Assembly (NCBI RefSeq): GCF_018918345.1
Contig: NZ_JAHLQI010000002.1
Coordinates: forward strand, 186,001 to 250,000
Length of the DNA stretch: 64,000 nt
From: Butyricicoccus intestinisimiae
GTDB taxonomy: Bacteria; Bacillota; Clostridia; Oscillospirales; Butyricicoccaceae
Reading direction: 5' to 3'
Numbering within the stretch: position 1 is the first letter of the stretch; the number at the start of each line of letters is the position of its first letter. Below the pieces are notes generated by a model, which was not told the DNA's origin, searched no databases, and saw nothing but the letters and a program-made list of their open reading frames with translations. Below, in pieces: positions 7,946-16,238 of this stretch. A program made the translations under genes and the position numbers.

Positions 7946-8833
7946 TTACTTTTTCGTCAGCTTCCGTGCGATGAGCGCGGAGATGGTGTTCATTGCCAAA
8001 ACAATCAGCAGCAGCACAACAGCCGTTGCATACGCCTGATCCGTGTGCAGACCCTCACTGGACAGGCAGTACATGTGAACCGCCAGCGTGCGGCCGGAGG
8101 AAAACAGTCCGGTTGCCATATCCGTCGCGGTGCCTGCGGTGTAAATCAGTGCGGCGGTCTCGCCGACGATGCGGCCGACTGCCAGAATGATGCCTGCCAG
8201 AATGCCCGGCATCGCGGACGGCAGCACAATGCGGAACACCGTGCGCAGTCTGCCCGCGCCCAGTCCGAAGCTCGCCTCGCGGTACATATCCGGCACAGCG
8301 AGCAGCGCTTCCTCCGTGCTTCGCATGATGAGCGGCAGCACCATGATGGACAGCGTCATCGCGCCGGACAGCAGCGACAGCTTCCAGTGCAGCTGGGTGA
8401 CAAAGAACAGCATACCGAACAGGCCGTACACAATGGACGGGATGCCGGACAGGGTCTCCGCGGTCAGGCGCATGAGTCCCACCAGCTTGTTGCCCTTCTT
8501 TGCGTACTCTACCAGATAGACTGCGGTGAACACGCTGATCGGAATGGCGATGAGCAGCGACAGCAGCGTCATCTCCACAGTCGTGATGATGGACGGCAGC
8601 ATCGAGCAGTTGGTAGAATTATACGTCCACGAGAACAGATCCGGCGTCAGATACGGGATGCCCTTGATGAGAATATAGCCAATCAGGAACGCGAGCACCG
8701 CGAACGTGAAGATGGCTGCGCCGTACACGAGCAGGCGCAAAATCAGCGACTGCACCTTCTGTGTCGGCTCGGGAGAAGAATCTCTGCGGCTCGTGCGCTG
8801 CCGCGGCATTTCCAAGGCTCTGCTTCCGGTCAT
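7946..8833 (-). CDS. pstA: Phosphate ABC transporter permease PstA
   Basis: 295-residue inner-membrane permease with about six transmembrane segments; the first is around residues 30-52. The EAA-type loop facing PstB is visible as EASFGLGAGRLRTVFRIVLPSA near residue 185-205. Its ATG overlaps the pstC stop (ATGA), a standard translational coupling. AGAGAGGTGAG precedes the start. A basic, polar N-terminal tail of about 25 residues is cytosolic. Confidence 0.95.
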   Translation of the reverse strand: MTGSRALEMPRQRTSRRDSSPEPTQKVQSLILRLLVYGAAIFTFAVLAFLIGYILIKGIPYLTPDLFSWTYNSTNCSMLPSIITTVEMTLLSLLIAIPISVFTAVYLVEYAKKGNKLVGLMRLTAETLSGIPSIVYGLFGMLFFVTQLHWKLSLLSGAMTLSIMVLPLIMRSTEEALLAVPDMYREASFGLGAGRLRTVFRIVLPSAMPGILAGIILAVGRIVGETAALIYTAGTATDMATGLFSSGRTLAVHMYCLSSEGLHTDQAYATAVVLLLIVLAMNTISALIARKLTKK

Positions 8834-9699
8834 ATTTTCTCACCTCTCTTTTTGATGATTGCGAACGAAATATTGATAATCAGAATAAAGATGAACAGCA
8901 CCACGCCGGTTGCAATCAATGCCTGCCGATGCAGACCGGTTGCGTAGCCCATTTCCAATACGATGTTTGCGGTCATCGTGCGCACGCCGCGCAGAATGCT
9001 GGTCGGGATGCGCGCCTGATTGCCCGCCACCATGATAATCGCCATGGTCTCACCGATGGCTCTGCCGATGCCGAGCACAGCAGCCGCCAGAATGCCGGAT
9101 TTTGCCGCCGGAAGCACTGCGAAGAACGTCGCGTGCTCATGCGTGGAGCCGAGCGCCAGTGCGCCCTCATAGTAGCTGTTTGGAACCGCGTTGAGTGCGG
9201 ATTCACTCAGATTGATGATGGTCGGCAGAATCATGATGCCGAGCAGCACAGCGGCGGTCAGCATGCTGACGCCGGTGCAGCCGTGCAGGTTGCGCGCGAG
9301 CGGAACCATGACGACCAGACCAAAAAAGCCGTAAATAATAGACGGGATGCCTGCCATCAGCTGCACCAGCGGCTCCAGCGCCTTATGCAGCTTTTCCGGG
9401 CAGAAGCGAGACAGATAAATGGCAGTGAGCAGGCCAATCGGCAGACCGATGACAACCGCGCCCGCGGTGACGCACAAGCTGCCGATAATCATCGGCAGAA
9501 TGCCGTAGCTTGCCGGCTGGTTTTTCGGGGACCAGTCCGTGCCGAACAGGAATTGCACCGCACCGATTTCCTTGATTGCCGGAATGCCGTTGGCAAACAG
9601 GAATACACAGATCAGCGCGACGGCGACAATGGACATGCATGCGCACAGGGCGAACAGCCACGACATGCCGCGCTCCATGATTTTTTGTCGTTTTACCAT
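8830..9699 (-). CDS. pstC: Phosphate ABC transporter permease PstC
   Basis: 289-residue membrane permease partner of PstA, with about six transmembrane segments. The conserved cytosolic EAA-type loop YYEGALALGSTHEHATFF lies near residue 190. The start at 9699 is chosen because AAAGAGGG is ten bases upstream; upstream in-frame ATGs at 9729 and 9747 lack ribosome sites and fall in the pstS-pstC hairpin region. It is followed by pstA with a four-base overlap. Confidence 0.95.
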   Translation of the reverse strand: MVKRQKIMERGMSWLFALCACMSIVAVALICVFLFANGIPAIKEIGAVQFLFGTDWSPKNQPASYGILPMIIGSLCVTAGAVVIGLPIGLLTAIYLSRFCPEKLHKALEPLVQLMAGIPSIIYGFFGLVVMVPLARNLHGCTGVSMLTAAVLLGIMILPTIINLSESALNAVPNSYYEGALALGSTHEHATFFAVLPAAKSGILAAAVLGIGRAIGETMAIIMVAGNQARIPTSILRGVRTMTANIVLEMGYATGLHRQALIATGVVLFIFILIINISFAIIKKRGEKI

Positions 9700-9738
9700 A
9701 CAAATGAAACCCTCTTTGTTTGAATTCATCGGTTTTAC

Positions 9739-9779
9739 AGCAAGCAACCTCCCGTCGTTTGACGGACGGAAGGCTGCTG
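9739..9779 (-). promoter_or_regulatory. Intercistronic hairpin between pstS and pstC
   Basis: Minus-strand stem CCTTCCGTC / GACGGGAGG extended by AGCA/TGCT. It has no good T run, so it is more likely a processing or partial-attenuation element than a full terminator. Such hairpins often let the binding protein be made in excess over the permease; that role is inference. Confidence 0.5.
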
Positions 9780-9800
9780 TGTTTTGTGCTGCTTGTTTGT

Positions 9801-10724
9801 TTACTGTACGTCAGCCCAGTCGGTGATCTCGCCGGTAAAGATGCCCTTTACCTGATCCGAGGTCAGATTCTCAATGCCGTTGCTCGGATTGACGATGACT
9901 GCAATGCCGTCCAGAGCGATTTCCGTCGGGGTCAGGTTCTGCTTCTCCTCATCGGTCAGGTCGCGGGATGCCATGCCGATGTCGCAGGTGCCCTCGCTTG
10001 CGCTGGTCATGCCGGTGGTAGAGTCGGACTCCTGTACGGTTACCTTGACGTTTTTGTTGACGCCCTCATATGCTTCCTTCAGCTTTTCCATAACCGGAGT
10101 GACAGAGGAAGAACCGGCAACCGTGACATCGCCGGAAGCACTGCCTGCCTGATATGCCTGTGCCTTGTCATCTACCGGAATGTAGCCGTTGTCGGAGATG
10201 ATCTTCTGACCGTCTGCGGACAGGATGTAGTTGAGGAAATCCTGTGCTGCTGCGCTCAGGTCGCTCTTAGTTGCAACGTTGAACGGACGGGAAATCTTGT
10301 ACGAGCCGTTGAGCACGTTTTCGGTGGTTGCCTCTGCGCCGTCAATCTTGACTGCCTTGACGGAGTCGCTCATCGAGCCGAGAGATGCATAACCGATGGC
10401 GTTCTCATCGCCCTGTACATTCTGCATCATAACTTCGGTCTGGTTTGCAATGATAGCATCCGAGGTGGTGTTGTCGGTCTTGTTGCCGCTTGCGTCCTTG
10501 GTCTCGATGCCAAACAGCTCGATGAATGCGCCGCGGGTGCCGGAGCCGTCCTCACGGGATACCACATCAATGGTGCCGCTTGCGGTGCTGCCTGCTGCGG
10601 AGCTGTCGGAGTCGGTCTTGCTGTCGTTTGCGGTGGAATTGCCGCAGCCTGCCAGTGCGCCCATCAGCAGCATACCTGCCAGGGACATTGCGCCGAAACG
10701 CTTGATTTTGTTCATTGCTTTCAT
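9801..10724 (-). CDS. pstS: Phosphate-binding lipoprotein PstS, circularly permuted order
   Basis: 307-residue extracellular lipoprotein that captures phosphate for PstCAB. It has a lipoprotein signal with lipobox LAGC (Cys27). The family motifs occur in reversed domain order. The usually C-terminal half comes first: SREDGSGTRGAF at residues 56-67, then the hinge-strand region through DNGYIPVD near 178-185. The usually N-terminal half, AGSSSVTPVMEKL at 203-215 and ending in the IFTGEITDWADV motif, comes second. All parts are present, so it should fold as a normal binding protein. AAAGGA lies eight bases before the ATG. It is first in the operon, behind candidate Pho boxes. Confidence 0.9.
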   Translation of the reverse strand: MKAMNKIKRFGAMSLAGMLLMGALAGCGNSTANDSKTDSDSSAAGSTASGTIDVVSREDGSGTRGAFIELFGIETKDASGNKTDNTTSDAIIANQTEVMMQNVQGDENAIGYASLGSMSDSVKAVKIDGAEATTENVLNGSYKISRPFNVATKSDLSAAAQDFLNYILSADGQKIISDNGYIPVDDKAQAYQAGSASGDVTVAGSSSVTPVMEKLKEAYEGVNKNVKVTVQESDSTTGMTSASEGTCDIGMASRDLTDEEKQNLTPTEIALDGIAVIVNPSNGIENLTSDQVKGIFTGEITDWADVQ

Positions 10725-10812
10725 AATCGAAGTCCTTTCATTCGTGTCATAGATTGTTTTCTTTCAACAGGCTCTATTCTACGCATTGCGTGTAAACTTC
10801 GCACCAGTCAAG

Positions 10813-10878
10813 CGGTAAAATATTCGTAAATCCCGATTTCTTTCGTAAAATCATTGTCTGCTATGTAAGATATGTTAA
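10813..10878 (-). promoter_or_regulatory. Candidate Pho boxes upstream of pstS
   Basis: On the minus strand, TTAACA and TTACAT lie one turn apart (10863-10878). They are followed by TTTTACG (10844-10850) and the pair ATTTACG / TTTTACC, 11 bp apart (10814-10831). A TAGAAT that could act as -10 follows near 10775, without a matching -35, as expected for an activator-dependent promoter. The same TTTTAC repeats precede the decayed cotransporter at 6314-6357. Confidence 0.45.
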
Positions 10879-10899
10879 GATTTTTGTATGCAAGACAAA

Positions 10900-10936
10900 A
10901 ATCCCCGTCCGCCGGCAATTCCGGCGAGCGGGGATT
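10900..10936 (-). terminator. Terminator of ppk
   Basis: Minus-strand stem AATCCCCG-CGCCGG / CCGGCG-CGGGGATT, with one mismatch and loop AATTG, followed by TTTTTG. It ends just before the pstS promoter region. Confidence 0.85.
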
Positions 10937-10942
10937 CCAGCT

Positions 10943-13013
10943 TCACTTTTTCGCAGCTGCCTTCTGTTCGCGGTCATAGGCCTGCTGGAAGAAGGTCTCC
11001 TGTGCGTTGAGCTTGGGCTGATCGTTGCGGTTTCTGCGATAGACACCGTCCGAGCAGAGATTCCACGCCTGACAATTATCGCGCAGCATCACATCAAATG
11101 CGGACAGAATTTCCTCCTGCAAAGCCTCGTCGCGAATCGGTGCGGCAACCTCCACGCGGCGCAGGGTGTTGCGCGTCATAAAGTCCGCGGACGCAATGTA
11201 AATCTTGCGCTGTTTTCCCGTGCCGAAGATATAAATGCGCGAGTGCTCCAAAAATCTGCCGACAATGCTGACGATGCGGATGTTCTCGGTCTTGCCCGGC
11301 ACGCCCGGAATCAGGCAGCAGATGCCGCGCACAACCATCTCAATCTTGACGCCCGCCTGCGATGCCGCCATGAGCGCATCGATGATTTTCTTGTCGGTCA
11401 GCGAGTTGATTTTGACGCCGATATACGCCTCCTCGCCGCGCTTGGCAAGGGCAATCTGTTCGTCAATCATCTCCAGCACGCGGTTTTGCAGGCAGTGCGG
11501 CGCAACGAGCAGCGGGCCGCTCTTTTTGAGCGTCTCGCCCATCGCCAGCGCCTGAAATACCTGTGCGGCGTTACGTCCGATTTCCTGATCGTGCGTCAGC
11601 ACGGAATAGTCCGTGTACAGGCGGGCGGTTTTTTCGTTGTAATTGCCCGTGCCGATTTGGGTGTAATACTCCGGCTGTCCGCTCTCTCCCATGCGCGTAA
11701 TCAGGCACAGCTTGGAGTGCACCTTATAGCCGTTGAGACCGTAAATAACGGTACAGCCCGCTTCTTCCAGTCTGCGCGACCATTCGATGTTGTTTTCCTC
11801 GTCAAAGCGCGCTTTCAGCTCGACGAGAACCAGCACATCCTTGCCGTTCTCCGCCGCCTCGCACAGCGCCTCGACCACCTGACTGTCCTTTGCCACGCGG
11901 TACAGCGTCATCTTGATGGAGACAACCTTCGGGTCTGTCGCCGCCTCATGCAGCATGGTCAAAAACGGTTTGATGCTCTCATACGGATACGAGAGCAGCT
12001 TGTCGCTCTCGCGCACCTGATCCAGCACCGGAATCTGCCGCTGTATGCTTGCAGGCTGACGCGGCGAGCGATGCGGATAGAACAGTGCGCTGTTGCCGCG
12101 CAGGGTGTTTTGCAGCATGAACAGATACGACAGATCCAGCGGCGTATTGTTTTTGAATACGGCGTATTCCTCGGTTTCCAGATGCTTGCACAGCAGCTTG
12201 ACAATGCGTTTGTCCAAATCGCGGCTCATTTCCAGACGAATCGGTGCCAGACGGCGGCGCTTTTTCATTAGCCCGCTCATAAACTCGCGGTAGTCCAAAT
12301 CTTCATCGTACAGCGCATCCGCGTCAATGTCGGCATTTCTCGACACGCGCAGCAGGGACTTCGCCTTGATTTCATAATTCGAAAAGATCTTGCTGATAAA
12401 ATGCAGAATCAGCTCCTCGCTGAGCATATAGGTCTTGGGGCGCTCGGACACCTGCACCAGGCGCGGCAGCGCACTGCTGGAGCACGCGACAATGCCCACA
12501 CGCTCCTTTTTCTTGTTCGGCTTTTTGAGCACGGCCGCCGCATAGATTTCCTGATTGCGCAGGAACGGGAACGGCTGGCGCTTGTCCACGACAATCGGGG
12601 ACAGCAGCGGTGCAACTTCGCGGTCAAAGAAGCCCTCCAGATGCCGGCTCTCCTCCTCGTCAATGGTATGGAAGTCCACAACGCGCACGCCGGCGTCCTC
12701 CAGCTCCATCATGAGCTCAGTGAAAATTTCATCTTTTCGGGTGTTCAGGCGATGTACTGCCGCAAAAAATGCACTGAATCTGCTCTGCGGACGTCATATT
12801 GGTTTTATTATCCCGAATTTCCTGATCTGAATGCATCTGGTCGACGTGAGTGCCGACGCGCACGCGGAAAAACTCGTCTAAGTTGCTCTGATAAATCGAT
12901 AGAAACGACAGACGTTCTGCCAGCGGCACATCTTTTCTCGCCGCTTCCTCTAACACACGCTCGTTAAACTTCAGCCAAGACAGCTCTCTGTTGGCATATA
13001 CCATCTCATGCAT
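10943..13013 (-). pseudogene. ppk: Polyphosphate kinase PPK1, disrupted by a one-base frameshift
   Basis: PPK1 makes and breaks polyphosphate from ATP. The start at 13013 has GAGGT nine bases upstream, and the N-terminal domain is typical ([27 protein letters not shown]). At 12764-12769 a run of six A (six T in the gene) shifts the frame and a stop follows at 12729. Removing one T restores [19 protein letters not shown] and joins perfectly to the second part (ELEDAGVRVV onward, open to 10943). That part carries both catalytic histidines in HSKLCLI and HSRIYIF. The repaired length is about 689 residues, normal for PPK1. It could be a true pseudogene, a slippage-controlled gene or a sequencing error. 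The phosphate context fits. Confidence 0.85.
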
Positions 13014-13133
13014 ACAACTATGACCTCGTTCCTTAATAGTATCTCCCAGTCTAACGGCTGCATGTACAATGTTCTGGTACACAAATGAAAAATCTTTGTA
13101 AAGTAATGAGAAGGATTGATATATCTTTCTATC

Positions 13134-13162
13134 TCGACACGATTTTAGAAGTATGATACAAT
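13134..13162 (+). promoter_or_regulatory. Promoter of the 27-residue membrane peptide gene
   Basis: TCGACA (13134-13139), a 17-bp spacer and TACAAT (13157-13162), about 40 bases before the small open frame. Confidence 0.6.
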
Positions 13163-13201
13163 AATTTCGTCGGCTTCCTCCGCATGGAAGGAGGTGGATT
13201 C

Positions 13202-13285
13202 ATGTCATACATAGTATCACTTTGTCTTTCTATCGCGGCAAATGTAATTAGCTATTATATCTGCAAGCGGATGGATAGAAAGTAA
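13202..13285 (+). CDS. Small hydrophobic membrane peptide, type I toxin-like
   Basis: 27-residue peptide that begins MSYIVSLCLSIAANVISYYI and ends CKRMDRK: one hydrophobic helix followed by a short basic tail. A near-perfect ribosome site (GGAAGGAGG) lies seven bases upstream, and it has its own promoter and a very strong terminator. The shape resembles small peptides common in gut Firmicutes and type I toxins of the Fst/Ldr style. No antisense RNA promoter was clearly identified, so toxin function is only a suggestion. Confidence 0.6.
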   Translation: MSYIVSLCLSIAANVISYYICKRMDRK

Positions 13286-13307
13286 GCCCGACACATCCCT
13301 CAAAAAA

Positions 13308-13341
13308 GAACCCCCCAGAGGTGGCCGCCTCTGGGGGGTTC
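13308..13341. terminator. Strong bidirectional terminator
   Basis: Perfect 14-bp stem GAACCCCCCAGAGG / CCTCTGGGGGGTTC with a six-base loop, flanked by A6 on the left and GCTTTTG on the right. It separates the small peptide gene from the convergent YkvI-like gene. Confidence 0.85.
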
Positions 13342-13428
13342 GCTTTTGCATGAACTCATGTCCATAGCATCACTTTAGCTTGGTTTATTATAGCACAGCT
13401 TTTGATACATGACAAGAGAGAACGCTTG

Positions 13429-14571
13429 TTATTTTACCTGCTTGGTGTCAAACCGTGTCGCAATCATATGCACGATATACGGAATCAGGATGACCGGAAT
13501 CGCCAAATATGCCAGCGCGCTGTACGCCTTTTGAATCAGCGTCAGCAAGCCAAACTGCGCGATGCCAAAATCGACCGCGCAGCAAATCAGCGCCACGGCA
13601 ATCTGGCGGGAGGTAATCTTCCTGCCCTGCATCTGCTGCGGGCGGGATTTCTCCAAGCCGCTGCAAATGCGCTTGACCATGGCGGCGACCATGTTAACCG
13701 CGGTGGATACCGCACCGAGAATAATCAGAATGGAAATCAGCGGCGTCAGGACGTTGTTTCCCACGCCGTTTTGTACCATGAACAGCGTCGGCACGCTCTG
13801 GTTCACAATGTCCGGATTGGAGCAGACGGACAGCAGACCCAGAACCACCATGACCATGAGCAGCGCATTGATAATCCAGCCGATGCCCATGCTCTTGACG
13901 GCATCATTCGGCTTTTCAAACGACTTGGCGTGCTGAACAAACACCGCGACATTAGCGAGCTGGAAAGTGCCGTACAGAAATGCTGCATACAGCGCCTTGC
14001 CAAACGGCGCAGGCTGTGCGGTCATCGCGTGCACGGTCTGCGCAATGGCACCGGAGCCTGCGATAATGTTCGGAATGTACACGACCAGCAGACCGGCAAT
14101 GATGCAGACAGACAGCACCGAAGCAACCTTGCGCACAAGATCCGTGCCGAAAATCGCCACGATGAAAATAAACGCACCGATCAGCAGCGTGCACAGCAGA
14201 TACGGCAGGCCGGTCAGCGTGCTCAATGTGGCGCCGCCGGTTGCAAACGCAACGGCGGGTGCGACACACATGACGCACAGATATAATACCTCAAACAAAT
14301 TGGAAAAAATCGGGGCAAACCTACCGTAAAACGCATTGTTGTATGAGCGATAGTCATATACCTCATGCTTGCGGGCAAAGCGCAGGCAATAGACGAAAAA
14401 TACGGCGTTGTACAGCATTGCCAGCACCGGCATAAGCAGGCACCAGATGCCGTATTTGACATAATAAGTATAAATCTGCGCGCCGGAGGCAAAGCCGCCG
14501 CCGAAATGTGTGGTAAACCACACAAAGGCAATGCCCAAAATCATAGAGCTTGTTTTTGCTTGCTTATTCAT
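13429..14571 (-). CDS. YkvI-like integral membrane transporter
   Basis: 380-residue polytopic membrane protein with about ten hydrophobic segments. The N-terminal GIAFVWFTTHFGGGFASGAQ is characteristic of the YkvI family in the amino-acid/polyamine/organocation superfamily. Its start lies inside the end of the upstream alcohol dehydrogenase (8-bp overlap), so both share the tryptophan-type T-box leader at 15703-16008. This makes an aromatic amino acid or a derived compound a reasonable, unproven substrate. No functional residues can be assigned with confidence. Confidence 0.75.
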   Translation of the reverse strand: MNKQAKTSSMILGIAFVWFTTHFGGGFASGAQIYTYYVKYGIWCLLMPVLAMLYNAVFFVYCLRFARKHEVYDYRSYNNAFYGRFAPIFSNLFEVLYLCVMCVAPAVAFATGGATLSTLTGLPYLLCTLLIGAFIFIVAIFGTDLVRKVASVLSVCIIAGLLVVYIPNIIAGSGAIAQTVHAMTAQPAPFGKALYAAFLYGTFQLANVAVFVQHAKSFEKPNDAVKSMGIGWIINALLMVMVVLGLLSVCSNPDIVNQSVPTLFMVQNGVGNNVLTPLISILIILGAVSTAVNMVAAMVKRICSGLEKSRPQQMQGRKITSRQIAVALICCAVDFGIAQFGLLTLIQKAYSALAYLAIPVILIPYIVHMIATRFDTKQVK

Positions 14572-15670
14572 GATTCTCGCGTCCTGCTCTTTCCTTTAAT
14601 TTGCGCATGGCGTCCGTAAGCATCTGCTTGGTGATGGCATACGGATAATGCGCCACATCCGACATGTGCGGAATGCGGTTTGTGCTCTCCTCCCACTGCT
14701 GTTCGGAAATTTCGATTTCTTCCAGCGAAACCGGCAGCTTGACCGCCTTGTTGAGCTGATAGACCTTTTCAAACTCCTCGTCCTGTCCATCGACAAGCAG
14801 CGCGAGCAGAACACCGAAGCCGACAACCTCGCCGTGCAGATGCTTTTCCTCGATAATCGGATAGCTGGTCAGCGCATAGAAAATGGCATGTGCCAGTCCG
14901 CTGTTGTAATCCGGTGTGAAGTCCTTGGTTAAGAAAATCGAAGCGACGCCGGTTGTGACGATGATTGCCAGAATAATCTGCTCGACTTCATAGGAGGAAA
15001 TGCCCTTCTGATGGTCTGCAAAGCCCTTTGCGCCGTATGCGAGCAGCGGATCGCGGCACATATGCGAGATGGCAACGCCGACCGCCGTGAAATGCTCCAA
15101 GCGCTCGTCGCGCGAGGAAATTGTCGCTTCATAGAACTTGGCGTAGGTATCGCCCATGCCCGCCCACATATAGCGGCACGGCGCTTTGGCAATGATTTCT
15201 GTGTCAATAAACGCGTGCATCGCGGGACGAACAAAGAAATTCGGCTTCAAAAAAGTACCGTCCTCGTTGTACATGATGGATACGGCGGTGCAGGCGGAGC
15301 AGTTGGACGCAATGGTCGGGAACGTAAACACCGGCTTGTCATCCGTGATACACAGGCACTTGACCGTGTCCAGCGCCTTGCCGCCGCCGACGCCAAAGAC
15401 CATATCCGCTTCGTGATAAATCGGCATGGCGCGCAGGCGCTCAACGTTCGCATAGGTGCAGTCCTGGCCGAACAGCTCGACGCCGATAATCTCCAGCTCG
15501 GTCTGCTCTACCGCCGCGCGAATTTTATCCAGCGCCGCATCCAGCGCCTGTCTGCCGCCGATGACCAAAACGGTCTTGCCGTACGATTCACACACCGGTC
15601 CAATTTTGTCATAAATGGTATTGCCGATGGAGTAACTCGGCAGATGTACTTCATAATTTTCCAATTTCAT
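14564..15670 (-). CDS. Iron-containing (GldA-like) alcohol dehydrogenase
   Basis: 368-residue NAD(P)-dependent dehydrogenase of the glycerol dehydrogenase branch. The nucleotide-binding GVGGGKALDT is near residue 95, PTIASNCSACTAVSIMY follows, and the three metal ligands of GldA are conserved: Asp in MGDTYAKFYEA, His in GLAHAIFYALT and His in HLHGEVVGFG. It is therefore probably an active metal enzyme reducing an aldehyde or ketone. It is the first gene after a T-box with a TGG specifier. An oxidoreductase in tryptophan or indole-compound metabolism is therefore possible, but the substrate is unknown. Confidence 0.8.
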   Translation of the reverse strand: MKLENYEVHLPSYSIGNTIYDKIGPVCESYGKTVLVIGGRQALDAALDKIRAAVEQTELEIIGVELFGQDCTYANVERLRAMPIYHEADMVFGVGGGKALDTVKCLCITDDKPVFTFPTIASNCSACTAVSIMYNEDGTFLKPNFFVRPAMHAFIDTEIIAKAPCRYMWAGMGDTYAKFYEATISSRDERLEHFTAVGVAISHMCRDPLLAYGAKGFADHQKGISSYEVEQIILAIIVTTGVASIFLTKDFTPDYNSGLAHAIFYALTSYPIIEEKHLHGEVVGFGVLLALLVDGQDEEFEKVYQLNKAVKLPVSLEEIEISEQQWEESTNRIPHMSDVAHYPYAITKQMLTDAMRKLKERAGRENHE

Positions 15671-15702
15671 AAGTCAAACGCTCCCAACAAGTAAAAATTT
15701 GC

Positions 15703-16008
15703 AACAAAAAAAGCCTTTATCCCACGTTTCGCATCTCTGCGAAATCTCTGGGACAAAAGCTGTCAGCTTCTGCGGTGCCACCCATATTGTCGATATATAA
15801 CAAATCGGCCACTTTTTCACACACCAACATGTGCGTTCCACGATAACGGCGGGATTCCGTCAGCGCCTACTTGCCGACACGGCGTTCAGGCTGCCCTCAC
15901 GAGTCCATTCGGCATCATCCATACCACTGTAATCCCACCATCTACAGTTCTCTGTGCGTACTTCACGAAGCGTACTTGTCTCGATCAACGGTTTTCAAAT
16001 ATCGTATT
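15703..16008 (-). promoter_or_regulatory. T-box leader, specifier TGG (tryptophan)
   Basis: Untranslated leader that senses uncharged tRNA. The T-box core GGGTGGCACCGC lies at 15773-15784. It overlaps the antiterminator and precedes a terminator of the form TCCCAGA-TTTCGCA / TGCGAAA-TGGGA (about 15720-15752) followed by T7. Upstream, the AGAGA loop motif (CACAGAGAAC) and a Stem I region are visible. The specifier context GAA-TGG-AC (TGG read at 15907-15905) follows the usual GAA-codon-AC pattern. The specifier call depends on this pattern and is less certain than the T-box itself. Confidence 0.85.
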
Positions 16009-16009
16009 T

Positions 16010-16038
16010 AAAATACCACACGCGTGCTGGATTGTCAA
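16010..16038 (-). promoter_or_regulatory. Promoter of the T-box operon
   Basis: Minus strand: consensus TTGACA (16033-16038), 17-bp spacer, TATTTT (16010-16015). Confidence 0.75.
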
Positions 16039-16090
16039 GACGCAGCGCGAAAATATTTGATACAGGTGTGAACCGCAGACAACAGAAAGA

Positions 16091-16176
16091 CCCCTGCCGG
16101 CGCGATTCCGGCAGGAGTTTTCTGGATTCCTCCCGCCCGCGCAGAAGGGGGAAAAACAAACTGCGCGGGCTTTTTC
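16091..16176. terminator. Two hairpins downstream of the oxidoreductase gene
   Basis: First stem CCTGCCGG / CCGGCAGG (16093-16115), with TTTT on the plus side and TCTTTCT on the minus side. Second stem GCCCGCGCAG / CTGCGCGGGC (16135-16170) followed by TTTTTCT on the plus strand. A perfect 9-bp dyad GCAGGTGTC / GACACCTGC also lies at 16188-16206, without a T run. Together they insulate the minus-strand oxidoreductase gene from the T-box promoter. Confidence 0.6.
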
Positions 16177-16238
16177 TAACTCTCTCCGCAGGTGTCTGAC
16201 ACCTGCTATATCAAAATCATGGAACAGATGGTAATTGC

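Noticed and set aside
14564-15670. Alcohol dehydrogenase as 3-dehydroquinate synthase (to fit the aromatic T-box)
   Set aside because: Motifs and metal ligands match the GldA branch rather than dehydroquinate synthase.
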